Source of the DNA: Candidatus Methanoperedens sp. | GTDB taxonomy: Archaea > Halobacteriota > Methanosarcinia > Methanosarcinales > Methanoperedenaceae | Direction: 5' to 3' | DNA: 64,000 bases | Assembly (NCBI GenBank): GCA_027460525.1 | Contig: JAPZAS010000029.1 | Span: 1-64,000, forward strand | In this document: positions 8,024-16,401 of the stretch, piece by piece | How positions within the stretch are numbered: the first letter of the stretch is position 1 | How the letters are laid out: each line of letters starts with the position of its first letter | Translations under genes and position numbers: made by a program | Notes under the pieces: model-generated | The model's input: only the letters and a program-made list of their open reading frames with translations | What the model was told of the DNA's origin: nothing | Database searches by the model: none

Positions 8024-9372
8024 ATTAACTGCTCTTTCCATTTACAATGTGTTGCATTGTTACTGTAAATATCTGCATGAGCATGGCATCCAAAACAAAG
8101 ATATATACGCCCGCAGTCACTGCACATCTCAGAATTGGGCGCCTTAAGGTCTTTGCAAAATTGTGTATGAATAGATTTCAAAATCTCCTCTACACTTTGT
8201 TTTGAAACATCACCTATAGTATAATCCCATAAGTTACATGATTTGATAACTCCTATAGAATTTATGAACATGGATCTGTATCCTGCACCACAATTTCCTC
8301 CAATTATTTTTAACAATTCGTTTTGTTTCATTAGTATTTCTTCTTTAATGGATTTTTCTTCATTATCTCCAGAAGGTAATGGTAGTTCGATCTTGAGATT
8401 ATCTTTTGTTCGTACATTAAAATTCTTATGTGAGTACTTTTGAGAGAATTTTTCTATATCCCTTCCTATAGACATCATCTCATCAACAGTTAAAGAAAGG
8501 TCATGTTTAGTTGCTCTACCGAGAGAAATAACTCTTCCTACTGCAAAGACATTTGCACCAAGTTTATCAGCAAGTTTTATTGTATCTTCTATTTTATCTT
8601 TATTTAACCTGAAAGCCATCATGCCTACATGAGTTAAAATTCCTACTTCAGATAATAGCCTTATAGCATTTGTGGCTTTTTCAAAAGAACCTTTTTTTCC
8701 TCTAATATAGTCATGGGTTTCTTTGTCGGGACCGTCCAAGCTTACTTGAATCATTTCGAGGTTTTTATATCGAGACAGCTTCTCCACAATATCTTTATTT
8801 ACTCTATAGCCTGATGTTAAAAGTCTTACTTTAAATTTATCCTCACAAAAATCTAGAATTTGAAAAATGTGTGGATAAGCAAGCGGGTCTCCTCCTGTTA
8901 TACTTATCAGCCTTGTACCAGCCCTATGAAATCCATCTAAAACTTTTATCCATTTTTCGAATGATACTTCATTTCTCTTTCGAGCTCCCGCTTCAGCATA
9001 GCAATGAATGCAACTTAAATCGCACTGGGAAGTAATCTCTACTGTGATAGCGATTGGTGCCCAAAAATTTTTATTACCTCCAATAATAGGTTTTTCAAAC
9101 ATTTCTCCGTTAGTAAATAGGATATTTCCTCTTTCTTCACTTTTTTTCGAAAAGTTAATAACTAAGTCTCTTACTCGTTCAATACTATCATTATATTTTT
9201 TAGCGAGCATTCCACAAATCTCATCCAGAGAATGTCTTCCATCACATAGTGATAATATATCCGCAGCGGGACGATTTAAAGTCTGGAGCGGAACAGGGCC
9301 GGTGTAAAGCGTACCCCCTTCCGGCGTTATGTGAAGCATCATTTCCTTTGCGAGTATTGGGTATTTGTTCAT
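8008..9372 (-). CDS. PqqD-radical SAM-SPASM peptide maturase (first enzyme)
   Basis: A 454-residue enzyme. The ATG at 9372 is preceded by AGAGGA and aligns with the paralogue; the frame opens earlier at 9432, but that extension is a Phe/Ile-rich run with no ribosome binding site. Residues 1-90 form a PqqD-like domain (LNRPAADILSLCDGRHSLDEI), which in RiPP enzymes binds the leader peptide. The cluster motif is C117-x3-C121-x2-C124, followed by SITGGDPLAY. The SPASM region begins CGAGYRS and ends with the CSDCGRIYLCFGC block and a final Cys. It lies 52 bases downstream of the 39-residue Cys-rich peptide gene and is most simply its modifying enzyme. The nearest functional analogues by layout are sactipeptide maturases; the exact bond made cannot be predicted. 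Confidence 0.92.
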   Translation of the reverse strand: MNKYPILAKEMMLHITPEGGTLYTGPVPLQTLNRPAADILSLCDGRHSLDEICGMLAKKYNDSIERVRDLVINFSKKSEERGNILFTNGEMFEKPIIGGNKNFWAPIAITVEITSQCDLSCIHCYAEAGARKRNEVSFEKWIKVLDGFHRAGTRLISITGGDPLAYPHIFQILDFCEDKFKVRLLTSGYRVNKDIVEKLSRYKNLEMIQVSLDGPDKETHDYIRGKKGSFEKATNAIRLLSEVGILTHVGMMAFRLNKDKIEDTIKLADKLGANVFAVGRVISLGRATKHDLSLTVDEMMSIGRDIEKFSQKYSHKNFNVRTKDNLKIELPLPSGDNEEKSIKEEILMKQNELLKIIGGNCGAGYRSMFINSIGVIKSCNLWDYTIGDVSKQSVEEILKSIHTQFCKDLKAPNSEMCSDCGRIYLCFGCHAHADIYSNNATHCKWKEQLICTPH

Positions 9373-9394
9373 CGTAGTATTCCTCTTATTTATG

Positions 9395-9424
9395 ATAAAA
9401 AAATAAAAAATAAAATTTATTAAT
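9395..9424 (-). terminator. T-rich spacer after the precursor gene (partial terminator)
   Basis: Between the peptide stop codon and the first radical SAM gene, the transcribed strand carries runs of T interrupted by single A residues (about 25 bases). Archaeal termination favours such U-rich tracts. Partial termination here would give more precursor than enzyme mRNA. This is inference from sequence only. Confidence 0.4.
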
Positions 9425-9544
9425 TTAGACAATACACGTTACTTGTGGTAATGGTAGACATAAGATTTTCCATTGCCATGCTTTGCATGGAACTACACAT
9501 GGTACACTAATACTATCATTTACGTATTCTGGTTCTTCCATCAT
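9425..9544 (-). CDS. Putative RiPP precursor peptide, 39 residues, four Cys
   Basis: A small gene of 40 codons including the stop (TAA, 9425-9427). The ATG at 9542-9544 is followed by a second ATG. A very strong Shine-Dalgarno sequence, GGGAGGTGAG, sits four bases upstream (9549-9558), much better than those of most genes here. The N-terminal 15 residues are acidic and hydroxylated (MMEEPEYVNDSISVP), as expected for a leader. The rest is a hydrophobic core with Cys16, Cys20, Cys29 and Cys37, Pro15, Pro19, Pro31 and Pro33, and Trp23 and Trp25; it starts CVVPCKAWQWKILC. There is no signal peptide. It is the first gene of the operon, before two PqqD-radical SAM-SPASM enzymes and a TraB-family protein. 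That context makes it the likely substrate. I recognise no known precursor family. Confidence 0.8.
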   Translation of the reverse strand: MMEEPEYVNDSISVPCVVPCKAWQWKILCLPLPQVTCIV

Positions 9545-9663
9545 TATTCTCACCTCCCTTTTGTTTATTGACTACTTGGCCACCTATCGATTAATTCATC
9601 GACTGCAAGTCATGAATCCACCCGTTTTTATCCCTACGGATAATGTAATGGTGGATCATGTTC

Positions 9664-9678
9664 GTATAAATGTTTCGA
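9664..9678 (-). promoter_or_regulatory. Promoter of the peptide-radical SAM operon
   Basis: On the minus strand the sequence tcgaaacatttatac has a purine-rich BRE-like stretch followed by the TATA box TTTATAC (plus 9664-9670). Transcription would start near 9640, giving a leader of about 95 bases before the peptide ATG. The leader contains a small hairpin (9587-9591 with 9598-9602). A long leader with a strong ribosome binding site contrasts with the near-leaderless genes nearby. Confidence 0.5.
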
Positions 9679-9818
9679 TTTAATTCGAGACTCCGTAATT
9701 TAATTTTGTGATTAAACTCTTATTTATGGGGATGGAACCAAGGATATCAATATGCATGGATTACCGTGTTGTTAATTCAAATAAAATTCGAAGAATTATT
9801 GCTGATTTTGTAGGGAAT

Positions 9819-10901
9819 TCATTGCATCTGGAAAGGAACAAGAGTCAAAGAAAGCAGTCCCAGAATAAAGGCAAGAATCCCCAGAGCCATCCTGCCTTTT
9901 CCGAGCGGCACTTCGTCATTAAGTGGTTTTGGATGCCCTGCGGCAGCGAAAAATGACAGGAAAAGTCCCCATAATACCCATAAAAATCCATCGCTTTTCT
10001 GGAAATAAGTCACGTAAAATCCAAGTGAAATAAGTAAAAACGGCATAACTGTTGAGACATGCCTGGCTTTCTCACCCAGCATTGCGCGAAGCACATGCCC
10101 ACCGTCCAACTGCCCGGCAGGCATGAGGTTCAAGGCTGTCACAAACATCCCGACCCAGCCTGCAAATGCGATCGGATACGAAATCAACGCAGTATTCAAC
10201 GGGATAAAACGAGTTATAAATTCAAACAAGAGTGGACGGGATAATTGAATCTGAAAAAACTCTGAGGTTTGGGTAACAGGAGGTTGAAAAAGTCCTACGA
10301 TAGTCACAACGATTGAAACAAAAAGCCCGATCAGAGGACCTGAAACACCTACGTCAAACAGGGCTTTGCGGCTGGGTATCGGTCCGCGGTGTTTGATCAC
10401 TGCCCCCATTGTTCCAATCCCCAAAGGGAACGGGATAAAGTAAGGCAACGAAGTGCGCATGCCATGTTTTTTTGCAATCAGGTAGTGCCCAGCCTCATGA
10501 GACCCCAGCACTGCCATGATTGCAATGGTGAACGGGATACCCTTTAAGATGCCGGATGGGTTGCCTATCGGGTCAGCACCAAAAAGAAATGAACCCATCA
10601 CCATCGTAGTAATAACAGTAGCGATTGCCAGAGCCACGTTTATCCATCGCCTCTCGCGGGCTGGAGTAAAAGGCGAGGCTATGAGCATGTGCTCACCAAG
10701 CTCGTACTTAACAGATAACTGATAATTCTTTTCCGTAAAAACAGGCCATAATTTTTGATAGATTATCCTGATATCTTCCTTAGGGATCCCAAAGAAAAAG
10801 ATATTACCATTCTCGTGCTGGATATCGTAAATAGAAAAAAACTGGTTGATTTTTTCCGCCAGTTCTTCGTCTACCCCGGACTTATTATGGAGATTGTTCA
10901 T
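9819..10901 (-). CDS. Site-2 protease-type membrane metallopeptidase (M50)
   Basis: A membrane zinc peptidase of about 360 residues. The zinc-binding HEAGH is in a LGSHEAGHYLIAKKHG context, and the third ligand is in NLMPAGQLDGGH; both are diagnostic of family M50. Six or so hydrophobic segments surround them. The N-terminal 80 residues are soluble. I used the ATG at 10901; a TTG two codons earlier is also possible and neither has a clear ribosome binding site. Such proteases cut transmembrane substrates in the lipid bilayer. It follows the DUF35 gene closely, so it looks like the last gene of the mevalonate-entry operon. Its 3' end is duplicated at 3564-3651. Confidence 0.92.
   Translation of the reverse strand: MNNLHNKSGVDEELAEKINQFFSIYDIQHENGNIFFFGIPKEDIRIIYQKLWPVFTEKNYQLSVKYELGEHMLIASPFTPARERRWINVALAIATVITTMVMGSFLFGADPIGNPSGILKGIPFTIAIMAVLGSHEAGHYLIAKKHGMRTSLPYFIPFPLGIGTMGAVIKHRGPIPSRKALFDVGVSGPLIGLFVSIVVTIVGLFQPPVTQTSEFFQIQLSRPLLFEFITRFIPLNTALISYPIAFAGWVGMFVTALNLMPAGQLDGGHVLRAMLGEKARHVSTVMPFLLISLGFYVTYFQKSDGFLWVLWGLFLSFFAAAGHPKPLNDEVPLGKGRMALGILAFILGLLSLTLVPFQMQ
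9824..9911 (-). repeat. 3' end of the site-2 protease gene (intact copy of direct repeat)
   Basis: This is the last part of the intact M50 gene. It matches 3564-3651 at 85 of 88 positions, in the same orientation, and forms the right-hand border of the 6.2 kb AT-rich island. The arrangement of intact gene, insert, then an orphan copy of its 3' end is what integration into a gene's 3' end leaves behind. Confidence 0.9.
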
Positions 10902-10915
10902 TTGCAATATACTAC

Positions 10916-11323
10916 TTACTTAACAGACTCAAGAGGGATAAATTTTGTCCCGTAGTATATCATTCCCTTCTCGCTCTCTTCACCCAGCCTTCTGAATGCG
11001 GATTTTACCCTCATGCCTATATGAATGTCATCATGCGCACATATCACCTGTGAAGTAAGGCGGGGACCTTCATCCAGTTTTATTATGGCAAGTATGTAGG
11101 GTGTTTGCTTCGCATAATCCTTTGCAGCGCTGTGCACAATGGTATAAGTCACCACCTCTCCTTTTCCGTTGAATTTAAACGGGACTATCACACCATGCCG
11201 CCTGCATTTCGGGCACATGTTCCTGGGCGGATAGTAATACTCGCCGCATTTTTCACATCGTGTGCCTATGAGGTTGTACAGGTTCTTGAGTCTTCTCCAG
11301 AATCTTGGAACTGACATATTCAT
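10916..11323 (-). CDS. DUF35 acyl-CoA-binding zinc-ribbon/OB-fold protein
   Basis: A 135-residue protein with an N-terminal helix, a four-Cys zinc ribbon ([18 protein letters not shown]) and an OB-fold C-terminal half. In archaea this protein bridges acetoacetyl-CoA thiolase and HMG-CoA synthase in one complex, so that the thiolase product is channelled to the synthase. Its start overlaps the thiolase stop by four bases. The gene order synthase-thiolase-DUF35 matches that complex exactly. All four zinc-ribbon Cys are present. Confidence 0.93.
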   Translation of the reverse strand: MNMSVPRFWRRLKNLYNLIGTRCEKCGEYYYPPRNMCPKCRRHGVIVPFKFNGKGEVVTYTIVHSAAKDYAKQTPYILAIIKLDEGPRLTSQVICAHDDIHIGMRVKSAFRRLGEESEKGMIYYGTKFIPLESVK

Positions 11324-12489
11324 CTCTCCCTTGAGAATATATGAACTACGGCTGTGCCGCCTGAACCGCCCACGTTATGGGTGAGACCGATTTCGGCGCC
11401 ATCTATCAGCCGCTTGCCAGCCTCGCCTCGCAGTTGGAGCGTTATTTCAACAGCCTGTTTTACTCCTGTAGCACCGACAGGATGACCGCATGCTTTCAAT
11501 CCACCTGATGGGTTTATGGGTATTTTCCCTCCGATGGCGGTCATGCCCTCTTCTGTGGCTTTTCCCCCTTCGCCCTTTTTTACAAAACCGAGGTCTTCGA
11601 TAGCGCAGATTTCTGCAATCGTAAAACAGTCATGCACTTCGGCAAAGTCGATATCTCCGGGCTTAAGCTTCGCCATCTTATAAGCCCTGTTTGCAGCCGC
11701 AACAGTGGCGTCAAGCGTTGTTATATCAGGTCTATCGTGGAGCGATAGGGTGCCGCTTGCCTGCGCGGAAGCTTTTACGTATATCGGAGTATCAGTGTAT
11801 TTTCGTGCTATCTCTGCGGGTGCAAGTACAACAGCGGAAGCACCGTCTGTAATCGGCGAGCAGTCAAAAACACGCAGCGGGTCTGCCACCATGACCGAAT
11901 TCAGGACAGTGTCTATGGTAATCTCATTCCGGAACTGCGCTTTTGGATTCATGGTGCCGTTGTGGTGGTTCTTAACAGCAACACTTGCGAGCTGTTCCTG
12001 CGTAGTTCCGAATTTATGCATGTGCAGCCTGGCAATCATGGCATAAAGACCCGGGAACGTTGCACCCATTATTCCTTCCCATTCACGATCCGCGGCAGCA
12101 GCAAGGGCATCGGTTGTGGTCTCGACGCCTACATCGGTCATTTTTTCAGCCCCTCCGGCTATTACAATATCATGATAGCCGGATGCCACGGCAATAATCC
12201 CCTGGCGAAGTGCTAACCCGCCAGAAGCGCACGCTGCCTCAACGCGGGTTGAGGCCACATGCAGGCTTGCCAGTCCGGAATAATCTGCTATAAGGGCGCC
12301 GAGATGCTCCTGCTCGATAAACCGCCCGCCGCTCATGTTACCCACATAAAGCGCATCGATTTTCCCGCCCTGAACATCAGCATCTTCTATTGCGCTTACC
12401 CCAGCCTCTACAAAAAGTTCCCTGAAGGATTTATCCCATAATTCGCCGAATTCCGTGCATCCCACTCCGATAATCGCAACATCTCTCAT
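11320..12489 (-). CDS. Acetyl-CoA C-acetyltransferase (archaeal thiolase)
   Basis: A 389-residue thiolase of the archaeal type, condensing two acetyl-CoA to acetoacetyl-CoA, the first step of the mevalonate pathway to isoprenoid lipids. The nucleophilic Cys is in [12 protein letters not shown] (near residue 87), the catalytic His is in the [11 protein letters not shown] region, and a C-terminal [14 protein letters not shown] motif is complete. GAGGTGATTTC precedes the ATG. It lies ten bases after the HMG-CoA synthase gene and overlaps the DUF35 gene. Length is normal. Confidence 0.95.
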   Translation of the reverse strand: MRDVAIIGVGCTEFGELWDKSFRELFVEAGVSAIEDADVQGGKIDALYVGNMSGGRFIEQEHLGALIADYSGLASLHVASTRVEAACASGGLALRQGIIAVASGYHDIVIAGGAEKMTDVGVETTTDALAAAADREWEGIMGATFPGLYAMIARLHMHKFGTTQEQLASVAVKNHHNGTMNPKAQFRNEITIDTVLNSVMVADPLRVFDCSPITDGASAVVLAPAEIARKYTDTPIYVKASAQASGTLSLHDRPDITTLDATVAAANRAYKMAKLKPGDIDFAEVHDCFTIAEICAIEDLGFVKKGEGGKATEEGMTAIGGKIPINPSGGLKACGHPVGATGVKQAVEITLQLRGEAGKRLIDGAEIGLTHNVGGSGGTAVVHIFSRER

Positions 12490-12498
12490 GAAATCACC

Positions 12499-13539
12499 TC
12501 ATAATTTAATCTTGCCTTTATGTTTCGCATACGTAGCGTAATTGATGTATATAGGGTTAGCCAGCAATTCTTCTACGGTTGGAGCGCCATTGCGTATCTC
12601 CTCGATTCTGTCAGTAACTGTTATGCTGAAAGCATCGCTTCCAGCGCCAGAACCAAAAGCCGTCACGAATATTCTCTCACCAGGCTTGGCAATATCAAGC
12701 GTGGCAGCCAGTCCCATCATGCAGGAGCCCGAATATGTGTTCCCAAGACGCGATACCACAAGCCCGGGTTTGATCTGCTCGTTGGTGAAGCCAAGCATCT
12801 TTGCCACGCGCATGGGGAACTTGCCGTTCGGCTGGTGAAATATGGCATAATCGTAATCAGAAGGTTTTGTACCAATTTTTTCCATTAGACCGCAGGCGCA
12901 TGATGTCACATGTTTAAAGTATCCCGGCTCGCCCGTAAACCGCCCTCCGTGTTCAGGGTAGGGCATTCCCTCCCTCCTCCAGAAGTCCGGCGTATCCGTG
13001 GTGAAAGAATATGTTGACTCGATATCCGCAACAGTATTTTCCCTTCCTATTATGTATGCCACACCCCCTGCGGCGGCTGTATATTCAAGTGCATCGCCAG
13101 GCGCCCCCTGCGAGACATCAGAACCGATTGCCAGTCCAAGCTCGATCATGCCTGCGCCGACCAGACCCATGCATGCCTGTATGGCAGCCGTACCTGCTTT
13201 GCAGGCAAACTCAAAATCCGCTGATGTCAGGTTAGGAGTTGCACCTATAGCCTCAGCCACAACCGTACTTGTGGGTTTTACGGCATAGGGATGGCTTTCT
13301 GAACCCGTGTAAATAGCCTCTATTTTTTCAGGGTTTACTCCTGCACGGTTAACCGCATGACGCGCAGCCTCTACCGCGATTGTTATGGTATCTTCATCCA
13401 TGTCGGGCACGGATTTTTCATAAACCATAAGCCCGTCGATTATACTATTAGAATTACTACCCCATACTTTAGCTATCTCTTCCACCTTGATTCGATAGCA
13501 GGGTATGTAAGCGCCATATGATACAATTCCAACATTCAT
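12499..13539 (-). CDS. Hydroxymethylglutaryl-CoA synthase
   Basis: About 346 residues. The catalytic Cys is in [11 protein letters not shown], with the active-site Glu in [12 protein letters not shown] and the His in [10 protein letters not shown]. It makes HMG-CoA from acetoacetyl-CoA and acetyl-CoA for isoprenoid synthesis. The frame can be read from a GTG at 13548, but that codon is part of the ribosome binding site GAGGTG; the ATG at 13539 (MNVGIVSYG) is the better start. It is followed by thiolase and DUF35 genes, its known partners, and preceded by an XRE-type regulator. Confidence 0.96.
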   Translation of the reverse strand: MNVGIVSYGAYIPCYRIKVEEIAKVWGSNSNSIIDGLMVYEKSVPDMDEDTITIAVEAARHAVNRAGVNPEKIEAIYTGSESHPYAVKPTSTVVAEAIGATPNLTSADFEFACKAGTAAIQACMGLVGAGMIELGLAIGSDVSQGAPGDALEYTAAAGGVAYIIGRENTVADIESTYSFTTDTPDFWRREGMPYPEHGGRFTGEPGYFKHVTSCACGLMEKIGTKPSDYDYAIFHQPNGKFPMRVAKMLGFTNEQIKPGLVVSRLGNTYSGSCMMGLAATLDIAKPGERIFVTAFGSGAGSDAFSITVTDRIEEIRNGAPTVEELLANPIYINYATYAKHKGKIKL

Positions 13540-13560
13540 TTTTTTCACCTCGTTTAAAAA

Positions 13561-14343
13561 TTAATGTTTTACATCGTGCGATTGGAGTGCACGAACAAGA
13601 TCGGGAATCTGCATGACTGTAGCTACGAGCGGCACATGTTCTATTTCCGCAATTTTAACAGCGATTATGTCAACCTGAGATGCGGAAAGCCCGTGGATTA
13701 CAACTAAAGCAGGTTTCAGATTGGTGACTCTAAGGGCTACCATGGGCGACCTGCCTGTGGATACGTTTGTGAAAATCATGGCTCTTTCAGAACTCCATCC
13801 ATACAGCTTCTGGAATTCGTTGTAAGAAAGCGCAAGTATTGCTTTTAAACTGTCGACTATGGTGTAGCCGTATAATGGTTTTATAAATTCGCTGCCCGGG
13901 ATGTAAACTACCTCTCCCTTCACAAGGTTTGTAAGTTCTTCAACAGAAATAGGCGATAGGTATTCATGTATCTCGTATATGGCATCTGCGCTGAACCCCC
14001 CCCGCAGCATGCCTTCGTAGGAACGGGTTTTTGCCCCGCCGCGTGCTGCATCCATTTCAAGGATTGCCTCCACAATCCTGCTCACGATAAAAATACCCGG
14101 GGATTTTCTCCTGCCGCTTTCGTAATCGCTTATCACGGAGGGTGAAACTTTCAGAAAAGTTGCAAGGTCGGACTGGGAGATCTCAAAATTGGCGCGCCAT
14201 TTTTTTAATGTCTCCCCGGGATTGTCGGAGAGCGTGATTTCCCCAGCCATTTTTTCAGCTAATTTGTTCCTGATGTCCTGATATTCACCATTTATGCCAG
14301 GAGCAGGATGTGCAGGCGTAGCAATAGCTGCTTTGTCGGTCAT
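13561..14343 (-). CDS. XRE-family HTH regulator upstream of HMG-CoA synthase
   Basis: A 260-residue DNA-binding protein. Residues about 45-100 are a Cro/CI-type helix-turn-helix (ISQSDLATFLKVSPSVISDY, then ESGRRKSP). The rest (about 110-255) is a ligand-sensing-like domain I cannot assign precisely. It is directly upstream of, and in the same direction as, the HMG-CoA synthase gene, 21 bases away. It probably controls the mevalonate operon and itself. A TATA box lies about 30 bases before the ATG, so the mRNA is nearly leaderless. The effector is unknown. Confidence 0.88.
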   Translation of the reverse strand: MTDKAAIATPAHPAPGINGEYQDIRNKLAEKMAGEITLSDNPGETLKKWRANFEISQSDLATFLKVSPSVISDYESGRRKSPGIFIVSRIVEAILEMDAARGGAKTRSYEGMLRGGFSADAIYEIHEYLSPISVEELTNLVKGEVVYIPGSEFIKPLYGYTIVDSLKAILALSYNEFQKLYGWSSERAMIFTNVSTGRSPMVALRVTNLKPALVVIHGLSASQVDIIAVKIAEIEHVPLVATVMQIPDLVRALQSHDVKH

Positions 14344-14369
14344 ATTAATGGCGGGTTATGATGTGAAGG

Positions 14370-14410
14370 CATATAAAACTAACGAAGGCGACTTCGTCAA
14401 ATAACGAAGT
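14370..14410 (-). promoter_or_regulatory. TATA box of the XRE regulator and adjacent hairpin
   Basis: The minus-strand sequence agttttatat (14371-14380) is a TATA box placing the start of transcription near 14345, at the regulator's ATG. Just upstream, 14391-14397 (acttcgt) pairs perfectly with 14404-14410 (acgaagt) around a six-base loop. This hairpin directly follows the stop codon of the dehydratase gene. It may serve as that gene's terminator or as an operator for the regulator. Confidence 0.5.
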
Positions 14411-14411
14411 T

Positions 14412-15656
14412 TTAGATAAATTCCCTAGGGTCAGCAATCACCCCGTGCAGCGCACTCGCCGCCGCGGTTTCAGGCGATGAGAGGTATATCAAACCTCCTG
14501 CACCCATCCTGCCCTTGAAGTTCCTGTTGGAAGTTGAGAGGCAGGTCTCGCCTTCGCAGAGCACTCCCATGTGCGCTCCCAGGCATGGACCGCAGCCCGG
14601 AGGAGCAATGATAACACCTGCCTTTAAGAGAATGGCTATTATGCCCGATTCCGTGGCTTTAATCAGAATGGAGCGCGAGGCTGGAAGCACAACCGTCCTG
14701 ACTTTGACCTTTTTGCCGCGAAGGATCTTTGCCACTACTTCCAAATCCTCATACCTGCCGTTGGTGCACGAGCCTATGAAAACCTGGTCGAGCAGGATTC
14801 CTGCGACTTCACTCACCGAAGAAACATTATCCACTTCGTGCGGCTTCGCTACCTGAGGTTCAAGGTCGTTAACGTCGAAATTGTATTCTTCGCAATACTG
14901 CGCCTCCTCATCGGCATAAACAGGGGTGTATTTTTCTTTCGCTTTTCCTTTCAAGTATCCGAAGGTTTTTTCATCAGGCGGCACGATGCCTGTTTTTGCA
15001 CCCATCTCGATGGACATGTTGCAAAGCGTCATGCGCTCCGGTATTGACAATCCGCTTATAGTTTCGCCGTAGTATTCAATTGCTTTATAATTTGCTCCGT
15101 CAGTGCCCACTTTTTTGATGATGCAAAGCGTAAGGTCTTTTGCGGACACACCTTTGGTTAATTTGCCTTCAACTGTTATCCTTATGGTGCGCGGAACACG
15201 AAGCCAGAGCTTTCCTGTTGCGAAAATCTCTGCCATGTCCGTTGCCCCTACGCCAGTGGCAAATGCCCCGAAGGCGCCGTAGGTGCAGGAATGCGAGTCA
15301 GCGCCTATTATGAGTTTTCCAGGCAGGGCGAACCCGTGTTCAGGCAGCAACTGGTGACAGATGCCCTCGCCCACATCGAAGAAATTCGTGATCCCCTGCT
15401 CGCGAAGCCATTTCCTTATGCTTTGCTGCAGCTTTGCTGCGGTTTCATTGTTTGCAGGCGCGATATGGTCAAAGGGTATGATTATCCGCTTCGGATTCCA
15501 TACTTTTTTTGCGCCCATCTCGTTGAATGCCTTTACAGCGAGCACGCTCGTGCCGTCGTGCGCCATGGCATAGTCTATATTGGCTATTACGAAGTCATCT
15601 GCCTTCGCAGGTTTACCAGAGGCGCGGCTGAGGATTTTTTCACTTATGGTAGGCAT
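14412..15656 (-). CDS. Aconitase-family dehydratase large subunit (isopropylmalate/homoaconitate type)
   Basis: A 414-residue protein of the LeuC/HacA family. The three iron-sulfur Cys are in FIGSCTNGR and PPGCGPCLG. Conserved motifs include [30 protein letters not shown] and the closing RNFKGRMG. It would isomerise 2-isopropylmalate (leucine synthesis) or homocitrate-type acids (in methanogens, towards coenzyme B). The two cannot be told apart here, and the small subunit is not in the window. It stands alone between the XRE regulator and an Lrp-family gene. The start gives a normal N-terminus ([14 protein letters not shown]). Confidence 0.9.
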   Translation of the reverse strand: MPTISEKILSRASGKPAKADDFVIANIDYAMAHDGTSVLAVKAFNEMGAKKVWNPKRIIIPFDHIAPANNETAAKLQQSIRKWLREQGITNFFDVGEGICHQLLPEHGFALPGKLIIGADSHSCTYGAFGAFATGVGATDMAEIFATGKLWLRVPRTIRITVEGKLTKGVSAKDLTLCIIKKVGTDGANYKAIEYYGETISGLSIPERMTLCNMSIEMGAKTGIVPPDEKTFGYLKGKAKEKYTPVYADEEAQYCEEYNFDVNDLEPQVAKPHEVDNVSSVSEVAGILLDQVFIGSCTNGRYEDLEVVAKILRGKKVKVRTVVLPASRSILIKATESGIIAILLKAGVIIAPPGCGPCLGAHMGVLCEGETCLSTSNRNFKGRMGAGGLIYLSSPETAAASALHGVIADPREFI

Positions 15657-15697
15657 TTCTTCTTTAAAGGGTTTTTAAAAATAAATAGTATTTGCAG

Positions 15698-16276
15698 TTA
15701 TTTCCAGATCTTTCCGCTGTAGCTATTGGTCACAGGACAGCCAAGACACCTGTTCGATATATGGTGCGTGCACTCCCTGCAGTTGCACCCGTTACCGCAC
15801 GGCGGGGTATCGCTGTAATCGAAATTCATTCTAACAGGCAAAATCAAATCCTTCATAGGGGTAATCACAATGCTGACCTTGGCGCTGCTGACTACTGGAT
15901 TATTTCGCAGATGTCCATCCACAATCGCTTCAAGGGTTGCAATATCCTCACCCACAAAAAAAAGACACAGGTTGTGTTCTCCTGACACAATAAGACCGTT
16001 CAGGAAATAAGGGCAGTCTTTGAAAATATCAAGCACGGAAGAGGTATTTTTAGCCATCACATCAACCTTGGCCATATACAGGTTGACTTTCTTTAAATTC
16101 ATGCCCACGACATGGGATAATGCTCCTTTTTGTTTGAGCTTGTGAACCCTGGCGCTGACAGAGGGCTGGGATATCTTGAGTTTTTCAGCCATATCGTTCT
16201 GGGACATTTCGGGGTTTCGCTCAAGCAGGGATAGTATCTCCCTGTCTCTTTTGTCAAGGTCAAGAAATTCTCGCAT
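15698..16276 (-). CDS. Lrp/AsnC-family regulator with Cys-rich C-terminal tail
   Basis: A 192-residue regulator. The N-terminal 60 residues are an Lrp-type winged helix (LDKRDREILSLLERNPEMSQ). A RAM-like alpha/beta domain follows to about residue 150. Unusually, the last 35 residues hold six Cys: 160, 164, 166, 169, 177 and 180, in a CGNGCNCREC...CLGC pattern suited to an iron-sulfur cluster or zinc. This suggests a redox- or metal-responsive regulator rather than an amino-acid sensor. It is divergent from a ferredoxin-like gene and probably controls it through the shared 125-base intergenic region. Both sides have TATA boxes. Family assignment is firm; the sensing role is inference. Confidence 0.88.
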   Translation of the reverse strand: MREFLDLDKRDREILSLLERNPEMSQNDMAEKLKISQPSVSARVHKLKQKGALSHVVGMNLKKVNLYMAKVDVMAKNTSSVLDIFKDCPYFLNGLIVSGEHNLCLFFVGEDIATLEAIVDGHLRNNPVVSSAKVSIVITPMKDLILPVRMNFDYSDTPPCGNGCNCRECTHHISNRCLGCPVTNSYSGKIWK

Positions 16277-16294
16277 AAACCTGATATTTGCAGA

Positions 16295-16375
16295 AGTTAT
16301 TATATAGTTTTCTATTATTTACAATCAAATCTCCAAGTTTGCCTATATAATAGAACAATTAAGTTTATAAATTAT
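16295..16375. promoter_or_regulatory. Divergent promoters between Lrp-like and ferredoxin genes
   Basis: A minus-strand TATA box, ctatataata (about 16297-16306), serves the regulator. On the plus strand, ctatataata at 16342-16351 and ttataaatta near 16366 are TATA candidates for the ferredoxin gene. The first two are inverted copies of the same ten bases, so the region is nearly symmetric. The AT-rich stretch between them is the obvious place for the regulator to bind. Confidence 0.5.
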
Positions 16376-16401
16376 AATGCAGATATAAACATGATAAAAA
16401 C

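Noticed and set aside
6698-9372. Assignment of the two radical SAM genes to PQQ or haem synthesis
   Set aside because: No other PQQ or haem genes are nearby; the fused PqqD domains and the adjacent Cys-rich peptide favour a different modified peptide.
9708-9956. An 82-codon plus-strand frame between the peptide gene and the M50 gene
   Set aside because: Half of it is antisense to the conserved 3' end of the M50 gene; no ribosome binding site and no recognisable domain.
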